NCBI GenBank assembly: GCA_964462945.1
Contig: CAYWZW010000012.1
Location: 1-64,000 of the forward strand
Reading direction: 5' to 3'
Origin: GCA-020343675 sp964462945
Lineage (GTDB): Bacteria; Planctomycetota; Phycisphaerae; Sedimentisphaerales; Anaerobacaceae
DNA: 64,000 nucleotides
In this document: one piece after another, positions 44,283-52,962 of the stretch
Numbering within the stretch: the stretch's first letter is position 1
How the letters are laid out: the number at the start of each line of letters is the position of its first letter
The notes under the pieces: model-generated
What the model saw: the letters and a program-made list of their open reading frames with translations, nothing else
Database searches by the model: none
What the model was told of the DNA's origin: nothing
Made by a program: the position numbers and the translations under genes

Positions 44283-47147
44283 TCAGAGCTGCTTATACAC
44301 GTAATGAGCTTCCAGGGCCTTCTTGATTTGCATACCCGCATCCGTCAAATGGGCTCTGGTATATGGATCGAGATTCTCATTAAGAGATGCCGTCTCTAAG
44401 AAGCGATCAATCTTGTGCTCCTTTATGTGGCGGAGTTTCTCCAGGGCCAGATTCGCAATTGGGTTATAAGCGGCTGCGCCCCGATAATCCGAGCGGGTCA
44501 GGTCAATCAGAAGCTCCAGATGCTCCCGCTGAAGGTTTCGCCGCAGACTGGAGATCATCGGCTCGCGAGCGGTGTATTTCTTGCCGGGCTCCTGATCCAG
44601 CTCGCTCCATACCGCGCCGCTGACCGTATCGAGCAATTCCGGCAACGTCAGCGCATCCTCATCAGCCGGGACCAGGAACTCGTTATCGTAGATCCGGCGA
44701 AGTGTCGTTGGATACATCAAGCTGGCCAGCATGTACGCCTGAATGCCCATTATTCGATCATGAATGGGCCACGTCGAGTCACTCAAGACGGAGGGCATAT
44801 CATCCCACCACTTATCGACGGTCATCCGGCGCAACAGGTCCTCTGTCAGCCCGAAAGATTCGTCTCTAAACGTGTTCTCAATGACGAAATTCAGGGCGTC
44901 GCGCTGCTTCTTGGCGGGCACGACCTCTATGGGCAAGCGGCCGTTCTTATCTCCCTTTTTGTCGCGATAGACAAAAGCGCCGCCCAGCCAGTTGGCCATC
45001 ATGCTGACGGCCCGCATTTGCATGGCCAGCGTCATTTCGTAGGCGCGGCGCGTCTTGGCCCAACTGTCACCATCTTTCACCAGCTTGCCGATAATGCGTT
45101 CCCGGTTATGCCGGGCGATGCGCATCTGGTTGTTGGCGTAGTCGAGCGGCTCTTTACTGAGATCATAACGACGGGCCAGCGGATCGGGACCAAACGTGTC
45201 TTCGTCCGTTGCGTACTGCAGTTCCGGCTCGGCCACGCGGCCAAGTATGTCCTTGAGGCCTTTCTCCTCCTGCGTGTAACCATACTCGATAGCCCATGTA
45301 TCATAGGGGCCGACACCGATCATCGTGTAATCGCCCTGAACTTCGCCGTCTTTGAAGTTCATGTTCACCGGCAGATAGTCCATCACCGAAGAAGCATGGG
45401 GTTTCTTACCTTTCATCTCTTTGCTGTTAATGGCGTCCATGGTATAGGTGCTGGATGCCTTAAAATTATGTCGCAGCCCCAGCGTGTGGCCGACCTCGTG
45501 GCAGGCCAGGTCAGCCAGCACGGCTCCGATAAAGAGCTCCGGCATGCCGTCTATCATGGGCTCCTTTTCCTCTTCCTTTGCCTTTTCATCCTTCTTCTTG
45601 TCCTTTTCTTTCTCCTTGTCTTTCTCGTCGTTGGGTTCGCCGGCCTCATCGGCCGCCAGGGCCAGGTGCATTCTGAACATGGCAACATCAAACGCTTTGC
45701 CCTGCGATAAAGTGCACAGACCGTTCACCTGACACGTTCTGCCTGCCAGACCGTCATATTCGTTATCCCCGATGAGAACTGAATCGACCTGGGTGATCGG
45801 ATGGCCCCCGTAGGGCAAATGGCCCTGTTTGGCAAGCTCTTCCTTGAGATGTTCGCGCTGAGCCGGCGGGGCAAGCCGGACCCGAGGATCCCAATTCGGG
45901 TGGTCTTGCAGCCAAGCCAGAGTCTCAGGATTGATCCCCTCCATCGCGATCTCCGGCATGATCTCATTAAACTGCGTCCACCAATGGCGAATCCAACCGT
46001 CCGTCAGAATGACGTCGGCATCCAGTATCTGTCCCGTCTCGGGATGGACGCGGCTGGGACCGATCGCAGTGCCCCTGTTGTTGCTGAGCCATCGAATGAA
46101 GTTGTATCTGACATCCTCCGGGTCCTTTTCCATGTGAGCGCCGGAACGCTCGTCCTGATAATAGACTTCTATCGCGTTTGAGATGCCGACTTTTTCAAAA
46201 GCGTTGTTCCAGAACAGGAGCCCTTCTCTGACCCAACGGCGATAGCGCACGGGGGTCGTGTGCTCGATGTAGAAAACGATGGGGTTCTTGGGAGGGCTGA
46301 CCTTGAGAGAGGGGTCGGCCTTCTCCAGATGCCAGCGATTGATATAGCGCACCGTGGTCTCCGGGTCCTTGAACTGTCCGAAGTCCCGGTAGTGCGTCGT
46401 GAAGAAACCGACACGCTCATCCGCCTTGCGAGGCTTATAGCCGGTTTTTTCAGGAATCTCGCTGAGTGAATAGTGCAATGTCTGGAGGCGCCCGTTCTCC
46501 GTGGGGATCTCAAAGGCCAGCTCGACATTCATCGGGAACGCCTTCGCCTTCTTAATGTTTATGAGCCTGGGGTTGGAGACTTTGACGCGGGGACCGAAAA
46601 ACTTGTCGGCTTCACCGACCAGCAAAGCGTCCATATCAATCACCGGGGAGCTTCCGGACATGGTGACAATCGGCACATCCAGAATCACGCGGTCGGTGAA
46701 TAACCGTTCAACGGAACTTTGAGATTCCTGGTCCCCTGTGGACTTGACGCTGATATTTGGTTCGAGCAGAGCCAGATGCTTATCGTATCGTTTCCAGTAC
46801 ACATACATGTCCCCCGCCTGTAAGCCGGCAAAATCTTCGCCGCTGGCGACGGTCAGCGCGATGAAGAACTTTCTTCCTTCATAGCCGGACGGCAGGGCGG
46901 CAAGCATCTGACCATCTTTCTGGCGGGTCCAAATGGTATAGAAGCTTTTTTCGCCATCGGCGGTGGATACGACCTTCTCGTAATCCTTCAGAACCTGGTC
47001 CACAGGTGGAAAGTCAGGCTTGGGTTTTGTTTCCGCAGGTTTCTCAGCCGGGGGCGCTTCGGCGCCGGCCGCGACGGACAATAGTCCACCGATGGTCATG
47101 GCCAAAATGAGCAAGACGCTCACCATTCTTGACTTTCGATTACTCAT
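44283..47147 (-). CDS. Secreted zinc metalloprotease (HExxHxxGxxH type, DUF5117/DUF4953-like)
   Basis: A 954-residue protein. I prefer the ATG at 47147 (GGAG upstream and a direct signal peptide, VSVLLILAMTIGGLLSVAAG) over one 26 codons earlier. The long N-terminal domain ends near residue 420. The active site is CHEVGHTLGLRHNF, with His550, Glu551, His554 and His560, as in metzincin-like planctomycete and bacteroidete proteases of this group. A Met-turn-like VMDYLPVNM follows. About 20 residues ahead of the site is a Glu/Lys-rich insertion (EKDKEKEKDKKKDEKAKEEE) that is unlike its surroundings. It probably cleaves extracellular proteins. It starts the minus-strand run that continues into the PhoD-like gene. 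Confidence 0.85.
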   Translation of the reverse strand: MSNRKSRMVSVLLILAMTIGGLLSVAAGAEAPPAEKPAETKPKPDFPPVDQVLKDYEKVVSTADGEKSFYTIWTRQKDGQMLAALPSGYEGRKFFIALTVASGEDFAGLQAGDMYVYWKRYDKHLALLEPNISVKSTGDQESQSSVERLFTDRVILDVPIVTMSGSSPVIDMDALLVGEADKFFGPRVKVSNPRLINIKKAKAFPMNVELAFEIPTENGRLQTLHYSLSEIPEKTGYKPRKADERVGFFTTHYRDFGQFKDPETTVRYINRWHLEKADPSLKVSPPKNPIVFYIEHTTPVRYRRWVREGLLFWNNAFEKVGISNAIEVYYQDERSGAHMEKDPEDVRYNFIRWLSNNRGTAIGPSRVHPETGQILDADVILTDGWIRHWWTQFNEIMPEIAMEGINPETLAWLQDHPNWDPRVRLAPPAQREHLKEELAKQGHLPYGGHPITQVDSVLIGDNEYDGLAGRTCQVNGLCTLSQGKAFDVAMFRMHLALAADEAGEPNDEKDKEKEKDKKKDEKAKEEEKEPMIDGMPELFIGAVLADLACHEVGHTLGLRHNFKASSTYTMDAINSKEMKGKKPHASSVMDYLPVNMNFKDGEVQGDYTMIGVGPYDTWAIEYGYTQEEKGLKDILGRVAEPELQYATDEDTFGPDPLARRYDLSKEPLDYANNQMRIARHNRERIIGKLVKDGDSWAKTRRAYEMTLAMQMRAVSMMANWLGGAFVYRDKKGDKNGRLPIEVVPAKKQRDALNFVIENTFRDESFGLTEDLLRRMTVDKWWDDMPSVLSDSTWPIHDRIMGIQAYMLASLMYPTTLRRIYDNEFLVPADEDALTLPELLDTVSGAVWSELDQEPGKKYTAREPMISSLRRNLQREHLELLIDLTRSDYRGAAAYNPIANLALEKLRHIKEHKIDRFLETASLNENLDPYTRAHLTDAGMQIKKALEAHYVYKQL

Positions 47148-47553
47148 CCCGCAATCTCCCAAAAAGTTACACAACAGTTTCCCTTTCAGTTCCGCCCGGA
47201 AGCGGGCGCCACGCGAGAACTTCACAGAAAACTGTCATGTTACGCCCTGTTTGACGCGGTGTCAATTGCAGCAAGCGCGTTATCCGGCAAAAGAAAGCGA
47301 GAATTCTGCGCGAACACGAGCGAGATACCGCCCTTTGTGAAAGGTGTAACGCTGATGCAAAACCGGCAGAAGATAAGGGGGCAGAAAAACGAAGGCTGCT
47401 ATTATAGGACTATTCGCAAAACAGATCGAGCATTTGCTGCTTGGTGAGGACGCATTACGCTCTATGTGGGAATATTCCAATTCCGCCCCTGCCGCCAGCC
47501 TGGGGTACGCTGACAAAAGCGGGAACTGTACGTACGCGCCGGGCAGCTCCCTT
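47148..47553. other. Intergenic region upstream of the metalloprotease
   Basis: Contains the metalloprotease leader and presumably its promoter. Frames such as 47280-47516 on the minus strand show no motif and no start signal. No RNA gene or strong terminator is seen. Confidence 0.45.
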
Positions 47554-47847
47554 TCAGCTCGGCAGGTTGATGATCAGATGCTTTGATATCGAGAGCAGTC
47601 TTTTCCTCTCGCGTCTTGCTCTGGACCGGAATAAATGGCCGGGCGCTTCCCTGAAGACCCTTACCAAAGTTGCAAATCTTGGCTCCTCGGGCCAATGGTC
47701 AAGAGCCATTGCTTTGGGATTCACATAGGCAACAGCGGCTGTTGCAGGCGCGGCAAGAGACTGCTGCAAATTGTCTTGCTCCGGATCCCAGACCCCGTCG
47801 AAAATGGTTGACACATCCTTGTGCAAACCTGCGTTACGCTTTGTCAT
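47554..47847 (-). CDS. Hypothetical protein, possibly truncated by frameshift
   Basis: A 97-residue frame whose ATG has GAAAGGA at a good distance. The N-terminus, MTKRNAGLHKDVSTIFDGVW, looks like the conserved start of a longer planctomycete protein family (K-D-V-S-T-I-F-D-G-V). The last about 40 residues (REAPGHLFRSRARRERKRLL) are Arg-rich and look out of frame. So it may be the intact front of a damaged gene. Function unknown. Confidence 0.45.
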   Translation of the reverse strand: MTKRNAGLHKDVSTIFDGVWDPEQDNLQQSLAAPATAAVAYVNPKAMALDHWPEEPRFATLVRVFREAPGHLFRSRARRERKRLLSISKHLIINLPS

Positions 47848-48229
47848 TGTTTATCCTTTCGGGCGAATAAGCTCTTTCATAGTTTGCACTGCGTGAGAGC
47901 TGGTTTTTCGAGCGAGAAAAACTGGAGATGAGGTACACCACCCTGTTTCATCTCAACACCCTTCTCTCAAGTATAATATAATGGATTAAGCCGACAATGT
48001 CAAAAAAATACTTAGGATTTTTCGGAATTTTCGGTTGCCGGACTCGCGGATAGAAGGGGCGGTATTGCCGGTGGTGAAACCGCCGTTTTCGCCCCGAGAA
48101 CAGAGTTTATCGGTCTAAGCCGGCCTGAAGAAGGGCGAAAACCCAACTTGCATCTGCGACTCACAGGCAGAATTCCGTCAACCCTCACCGCTCTGTCTTG
48201 GCCTCCTCCGGCTATTGGTGCTGCCGTTT
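47848..48229. other. Intergenic region, no gene seen
   Basis: Lies between the small hypothetical gene's start and the ParA-fusion gene's stop, both on the minus strand. An AT-rich patch near 47970-47990 (TATAATATAA) could be a promoter box for the small gene, but no matching -35 element is obvious. The short repeat GGCGGT / ACCGCC near 48058-48090 may form a weak hairpin after the ParA-fusion gene. Confidence 0.35.
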
Positions 48230-51200
48230 CTACTTTACATCAGGATTTCCGTATTGGACAAGCCCGGATTCACGCTTGACCGGTTTTTGAGGCATAGGCC
48301 AGCCCCATTCAACAACGGTATGGATGCTGTTCACCGAGGTCTTCTTGCGAGACACGTTGTCACTGTTCTGAATCTGGAACTGAAGGGCATTGGCCTTGCC
48401 GGGTGTGTCCACGAAACTTGTGACGTCCCAGGAATCTATCGCCTCATTCTGTTTTCCCTTGCGTACGGGCGCATCTATGGAGATCCAGGGCGTCGGGCTA
48501 TTCGGCCAGCCTGTTCCGATCGCCCACTGCAATTTCCCGGAGGCGAATTGCTCTTCCTCGAAGTGCTCCACGTGCAGCACCACTGATGTTATCGTGGCAC
48601 CCGGTGGAACCGATACTTCTGAAAAATCGTATGATGTATAGCTGCCCGCGTTGATCTCCTGTCGTTTGTCGTCGCTGGTTTGAACGTCGCTGGTCTTACC
48701 ATCGGCCGACAAGGTTCTTCTGGTTCTTTGATCGTAGCCGTCCACCACCTTCAAAGTAGCAGTCTTGGGCGGTGTCGGATTTACGCTAACGCTGAATGTT
48801 TGAGTATCCGAAACCGGAACGCTATTGCTATCGACGACTTTCACGACAACCTCGTGAACCTCCTTCTGGGTCTCAGTCGGTGTCCACTCGATCAAACCGG
48901 TCGACGGGTTAATCCTCATGCCCGCAGGCTGGGCGGTTAAGGAGTAGATCAGCGTGTCCTTTCCATCGGGGTCCTCGGCTTGAACATCATACGTGTACAG
49001 CACGCCCACCATCGCCGTAGTTGTGGGTCTTGAAACAATCTTCGGAGGATCGTTCAGCATGCTGACGGCAACGGTCACTGTTGCGGTATCGGTCTGACCT
49101 TCCCGGTCGGCGACGGTATATGTGAACTTATCGGTCCCGTAGTAGTTCGGATGAGGAGTGTAGGTCAACGTGCCATCGGCATTGATTTCGACCGATCCGC
49201 CGGTCCCCGGCGTCACGGCGCTTATCTTGAGCAGCTCGTTGTCCACCTCGGTATCATTGGCCAGCACGTCAATGGTCGCCGGCGTGTCCTCTTCCGTCGC
49301 GACCTTGTCATCTTTGGCCGTCGGCGGGTCGTTCGCGGGTGTCACCGAAATCAGTACGGTCGCCGGGACGCTCTCGGTCTTGCCGTCACTCACTCTGAAG
49401 GTAAAGCTGTCCAGCCAACTGAAGTTGGGGTCGGGCGTATAGGTCAGGCTCGGCGCTTTCCCGCTCAGACTTCCATGGGTCGCGGCTCTGACCACGCTGA
49501 AGGTCAACGGATCGCCGTCGGGATCGCTGCCTGTCAGGATAATCGAGGCCACAGCATCTTCCTTCGCCGTTATGCTGTCGCCGTTGGCTGTTGGCGGGTC
49601 GTCGGCCGGAGTCACCATGACGGATATGCTTGCAGGCAGGCTGTCCGCGGCGCCGTCGTTCGCCTTGAACGTGAAGCCGTCCGGCCCGTTGAAGTTCGGA
49701 TTGGGCGTGTAAATCAGGTTCGGCTCTGTTCCGCTCAGACTCCCGTGAGCCGGGTTTTTCATGACGCTGTAGGTCAGCGGGTTCCCATCCGGATCAATCG
49801 CTGCCAGGACGACCGCCGTGGGCGTGTCCTCCAATGTGGTGACTGTGTCGCTGCTGGCAACGGGGGCATCGTTTGCGGGCGTTACCGTAATGGACACGGT
49901 TCCCAATGAGCTGTCCGCCGTCCCATCGTTCACCTTGAACGTAAAGCTGTCCTGTCCGCTGAAATTCCGGTTGGGCACATAGGTCAGGTTGGGCGCCGTC
50001 CCGCTCAAGCTGCCATGAGACGGGCTGGTGACCACGCTGTAGATCACCGTATCGGCGTCCGGATCGCTACCCATCAAATTGATAACGGCGGGCGAGTCCT
50101 CCGCCGTGGTCAGCACCTGAAGGTCCGCCATGGGTGGATGATTTGGCGTGACATTGATTGACACCGTCGCCGGCGCACTGCCTGCGGCGCCGTCATTCAG
50201 CTTGAACGTGAAACTGTCCGTACCCGTGAAGCGTGCTGTAGGTGTGTAGATGAGCTTGCCGTTGGTCGCGAAGTCCGAGCCGAACGTAAGCATCCCATGT
50301 GCGGGCTCAGCGGACACGGCAAACTTCAACGTGTCGCTGTCGATGTCGTTTCCTGTCAAGGTAATGGACGCAGACCTGTCCACTTTTGTCATCACAGACT
50401 GGTGATTGGCTACCGGTGGATCGTTCGCCGCTTTTATTACAAGCGAAACGGTCACCGTGTTACTGTCCACCGCGCCGTCGTTGACTCTGAAGGTAAAACT
50501 GTCCGAGCCGCTGTAATTGGACTCCGGCGTGTACGTCATACCTGGCCCCGGCCCGCTCAACGTCCCGTGGGACGGACCTGTCGTCACATGGTAGGTCAGT
50601 GCGTCTTCGTCCGGGTCGGTGCCCGATAGTGTGATCGGCGTCGGTGTGTCCTCCTGCACCGTCACGCTGTCAGGTCTGGCGAGGGGTGGATTGTTGATCA
50701 TGCTCATAAAGGCCATGAGTGCCGCAGCCGCAATAATCAGAAGAACCGCCGCTATGGAAAGAACAATAAGGCTGGTCTTGATAACTCTACGGCCGGTGCC
50801 CGTCCGAACAACCGGCTTCTCTTGCACTACAGCACAAGGCTGGAGAACGCCAGCTTCTTCTGCTTTCTGCACCTCATCAACTATTGCCGAGACGTCCTTC
50901 GCAAACGGCCTCTTCCTCCTGTACTCCGGATCAGTCACCTCCTCGGCCAGGGCCATATAGTCGGCGGTGCCGCGGCTTTCCGGAGCGTACGTTGAAATCG
51001 ACTCGCCGGCGCTGGGTGCTTCGGCCAGACTGATCGTGTTATGAATAACGGTGTCGAACACCAGGTTGCCGAAGAACTGCCTCATCTGCTGCTCCACCTG
51101 CTGGCTCAATGCGGCTTTGTTTTCGACAAACGTCAGCAGGATGCCCAGAATCTTCACGGAGCAGGGATAAAAACGTTTCCGGGCCATCTTCACGGTCTCG

Positions 51201-51685
51201 AGCAACTGCTTGAGACCTTCCAGGGCATAGTAATGGACCTGAACGGGCACGATGACGTCCGTGCTGGCGACGAGGGCGTTGAAGGTCAGCAAGCCCAGCG
51301 AAGGTGGGCAATCGATAATGCAGGTGTCGTACTTGCCGTTGACCGTCTTGAGCTGGTCGGCCAAAATGAATTCTTTTCGATCTACATTCGTCAGTTCCTG
51401 CTCAGCCTTGGCAAGTAAGACATTACTCGGAGCCAGGTCAAGACCTTTGATTTTCGTGCTTACGATGACTTTGGAGAGGGCGACTTGTTTATTGGCGAGA
51501 GAATGATAGAGGGTTCGATCCTGGCTGTCAGGCTCGAAGCCAAGGCCAAGAGTCGCATGGGCCTGCGGGTCAAGGTCCACAATCAGGACTCTCTGACCCT
51601 TTTGGGCAAGGGCGGCAGCGAGATTCACCGCCGTGGTTGTCTTGCCGCAACCACCTTTTTGGTTCGTTATGACTATCGTTCTCAT
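48230..51685 (-). CDS. ParA/MinD-type ATPase fused through a membrane helix to tandem cadherin-like repeats
   Basis: A 1151-residue protein from the ATG at 51685 (GGGAG upstream; an earlier in-frame start would add 28 residues). Residues 1-255 are a complete ParA-type ATPase: deviant Walker A KGGCGKTT (10-17), VDLDPQAHATLGLG (37-49) and TCIIDCPPSLGLLTFNAL (121-138). After a linker, residues 303-330 form one membrane helix (LIVLSIAAVLLIIAAAALMA). The rest is extracytoplasmic: six tandem repeats of about 90 residues with the cadherin-like pattern EDTP..I.L.G.DPDGD.LTYSV...P.HG.L and D.FTF.V.DG, then a He_PIG-like Ig domain (about 876-967) and a C-terminal DNRLRE-like beta domain (968-1151). No ParB partner is adjacent. 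It may position or cluster a surface adhesin through cytoplasmic ATP hydrolysis. That is inference; the parts themselves are clear. Confidence 0.9.
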   Translation of the reverse strand: MRTIVITNQKGGCGKTTTAVNLAAALAQKGQRVLIVDLDPQAHATLGLGFEPDSQDRTLYHSLANKQVALSKVIVSTKIKGLDLAPSNVLLAKAEQELTNVDRKEFILADQLKTVNGKYDTCIIDCPPSLGLLTFNALVASTDVIVPVQVHYYALEGLKQLLETVKMARKRFYPCSVKILGILLTFVENKAALSQQVEQQMRQFFGNLVFDTVIHNTISLAEAPSAGESISTYAPESRGTADYMALAEEVTDPEYRRKRPFAKDVSAIVDEVQKAEEAGVLQPCAVVQEKPVVRTGTGRRVIKTSLIVLSIAAVLLIIAAAALMAFMSMINNPPLARPDSVTVQEDTPTPITLSGTDPDEDALTYHVTTGPSHGTLSGPGPGMTYTPESNYSGSDSFTFRVNDGAVDSNTVTVSLVIKAANDPPVANHQSVMTKVDRSASITLTGNDIDSDTLKFAVSAEPAHGMLTFGSDFATNGKLIYTPTARFTGTDSFTFKLNDGAAGSAPATVSINVTPNHPPMADLQVLTTAEDSPAVINLMGSDPDADTVIYSVVTSPSHGSLSGTAPNLTYVPNRNFSGQDSFTFKVNDGTADSSLGTVSITVTPANDAPVASSDTVTTLEDTPTAVVLAAIDPDGNPLTYSVMKNPAHGSLSGTEPNLIYTPNPNFNGPDGFTFKANDGAADSLPASISVMVTPADDPPTANGDSITAKEDAVASIILTGSDPDGDPLTFSVVRAATHGSLSGKAPSLTYTPDPNFSWLDSFTFRVSDGKTESVPATVLISVTPANDPPTAKDDKVATEEDTPATIDVLANDTEVDNELLKISAVTPGTGGSVEINADGTLTYTPHPNYYGTDKFTYTVADREGQTDTATVTVAVSMLNDPPKIVSRPTTTAMVGVLYTYDVQAEDPDGKDTLIYSLTAQPAGMRINPSTGLIEWTPTETQKEVHEVVVKVVDSNSVPVSDTQTFSVSVNPTPPKTATLKVVDGYDQRTRRTLSADGKTSDVQTSDDKRQEINAGSYTSYDFSEVSVPPGATITSVVLHVEHFEEEQFASGKLQWAIGTGWPNSPTPWISIDAPVRKGKQNEAIDSWDVTSFVDTPGKANALQFQIQNSDNVSRKKTSVNSIHTVVEWGWPMPQKPVKRESGLVQYGNPDVK

Positions 51686-52408
51686 AGCACTCCCGTAAAC
51701 GCGCTTCACGGGCCGACTTAACGAATTCCTCCCTGTATCTCGACGGCGGGTCACCCCATCGCGGGGCAAGCCAGCCCAACACGCAATAGGACTACAGTCC
51801 AGGACACATAAGTATCGACTTTTTCGGGGTCCTTCTCCCGCAAAAATATCACCCCGCTGCTGTTCTTATGAATACTCATCGCCTTCAAACTTACGACCCG
51901 TGTTTTCAGCCCCGTCGCCTCTTGTCTTATCGGAGAGACTTTGACATGCCGCTTTTGCGGCTTTTCATCACACCATTGACCGATAAGAGCGTACCATACT
52001 TCCTTTCAAAAGTCAAGACTTTTTGGGCCAAAGACGGCCCCCATTTGGCCGTTCTTGAAAATTTTGTTTGTGCAGCAACTTGCCGAGCCATAAACACAGC
52101 AGTTTTAGGACCTGCCAACTGGCTCAGCGGAGCGTTCAGCTTCGTATTTGCGAAAAGGCAGCAGAACCCCAGCAGATCGCAGAATGTGGACACCAGAGGG
52201 ACCAGTTTCACCCTCTGAATCACAGGCTTTCCCCTTTCTCTTTCAGGCCCGGGGCACGCACCGCAGCGAAAAAAGAAATAGCCGCGCCGAAGAATCTTGA
52301 CTGAACTTGCCTCTCGGCTGATAATGGTGCGGGTTGGCAAGACGTACGAAGATATTGTTTCCTGCTATGCCAAAACATGCGAAAGATTCAGTGAGTAGGA
52401 GCTTTAAT
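51686..52408. other. Divergent intergenic region
   Basis: About 720 bases separate the ParA-fusion gene (-) and the VOC lipoprotein (+), which must both be transcribed away from it. Frames in it (for example 51927-52340 on the minus strand) have no recognisable content. No RNA gene or operator repeat is clear. Just before 52409 lies TAGGAG, the leader of the VOC gene. Confidence 0.45.
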
Positions 52409-52954
52409 ATGACGCAAAAACTCGTGAACAGGATACTGTCGGCAGCGGTGCTGATGTTGGCCGGACTGGCGGTTCTTGGCTGCGTCGCTGTTTCAGTTGA
52501 GGACGATGGAATTGACTCTGGGGACAAGGAGCACCGGACGATGAACAACAAGAACAGAATACGTCTCGAACATATCGCCATCAACGTTGGTGACCCTGTC
52601 GCCATGGCGCAGTGGTATCGCAAGAATCTGGGAATGAAAATAGTGCGGGAAGGGCCTCCACCGGCCAACGCACGTTTTATTGCCGATGCGGGCAGCAACA
52701 TCATGCTGGAGATATATCATAATCCGCCCGATGCGGTGCCGGATTACGCGTCGATGGATCCGCTTGTGCTTCATATCGCTTTCATGGTCGATGATGTGAA
52801 CGGCATCTGCCGGAAGCTGGTCGCGGCCGGGGCCACGGTCGTTCAGGACGTGTACACCACCGACAGCGGCGACGAGATTGCCATGCTGCGCGATCCGTGG
52901 GGCGTTCCTATCCAGTTTCTCAAGCGGGCCAAGCCAATGCTCTCGCACGAGTAG
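52409..52954 (+). CDS. Lipoprotein with a VOC (glyoxalase/dioxygenase-fold) domain
   Basis: A 181-residue protein starting at the ATG after TAGGAG. The N-terminus is a lipoprotein signal (LMLAGLAVLGC), so the VOC domain is anchored outside the cytoplasm. The domain has LEHIAINVGDP (first His), NIMLEIYHN (Glu), LVLHIAFMVDDV (second His) and AMLRDPWGVPIQFLKR. The position of the usual last metal ligand is Gln rather than Glu. VOC members include glyoxalases, dioxygenases and binding proteins; no specific reaction can be named. It ends 8 bases before the next gene, so the two are co-transcribed. Confidence 0.8.
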   Translation: MTQKLVNRILSAAVLMLAGLAVLGCVAVSVEDDGIDSGDKEHRTMNNKNRIRLEHIAINVGDPVAMAQWYRKNLGMKIVREGPPPANARFIADAGSNIMLEIYHNPPDAVPDYASMDPLVLHIAFMVDDVNGICRKLVAAGATVVQDVYTTDSGDEIAMLRDPWGVPIQFLKRAKPMLSHE

Positions 52955-52962
52955 AGGTTCTT

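Noticed and set aside
44415..45710. 430-codon plus-strand frame opposite the metalloprotease
   Set aside because: Antisense shadow; no ribosome binding site or recognisable motif.
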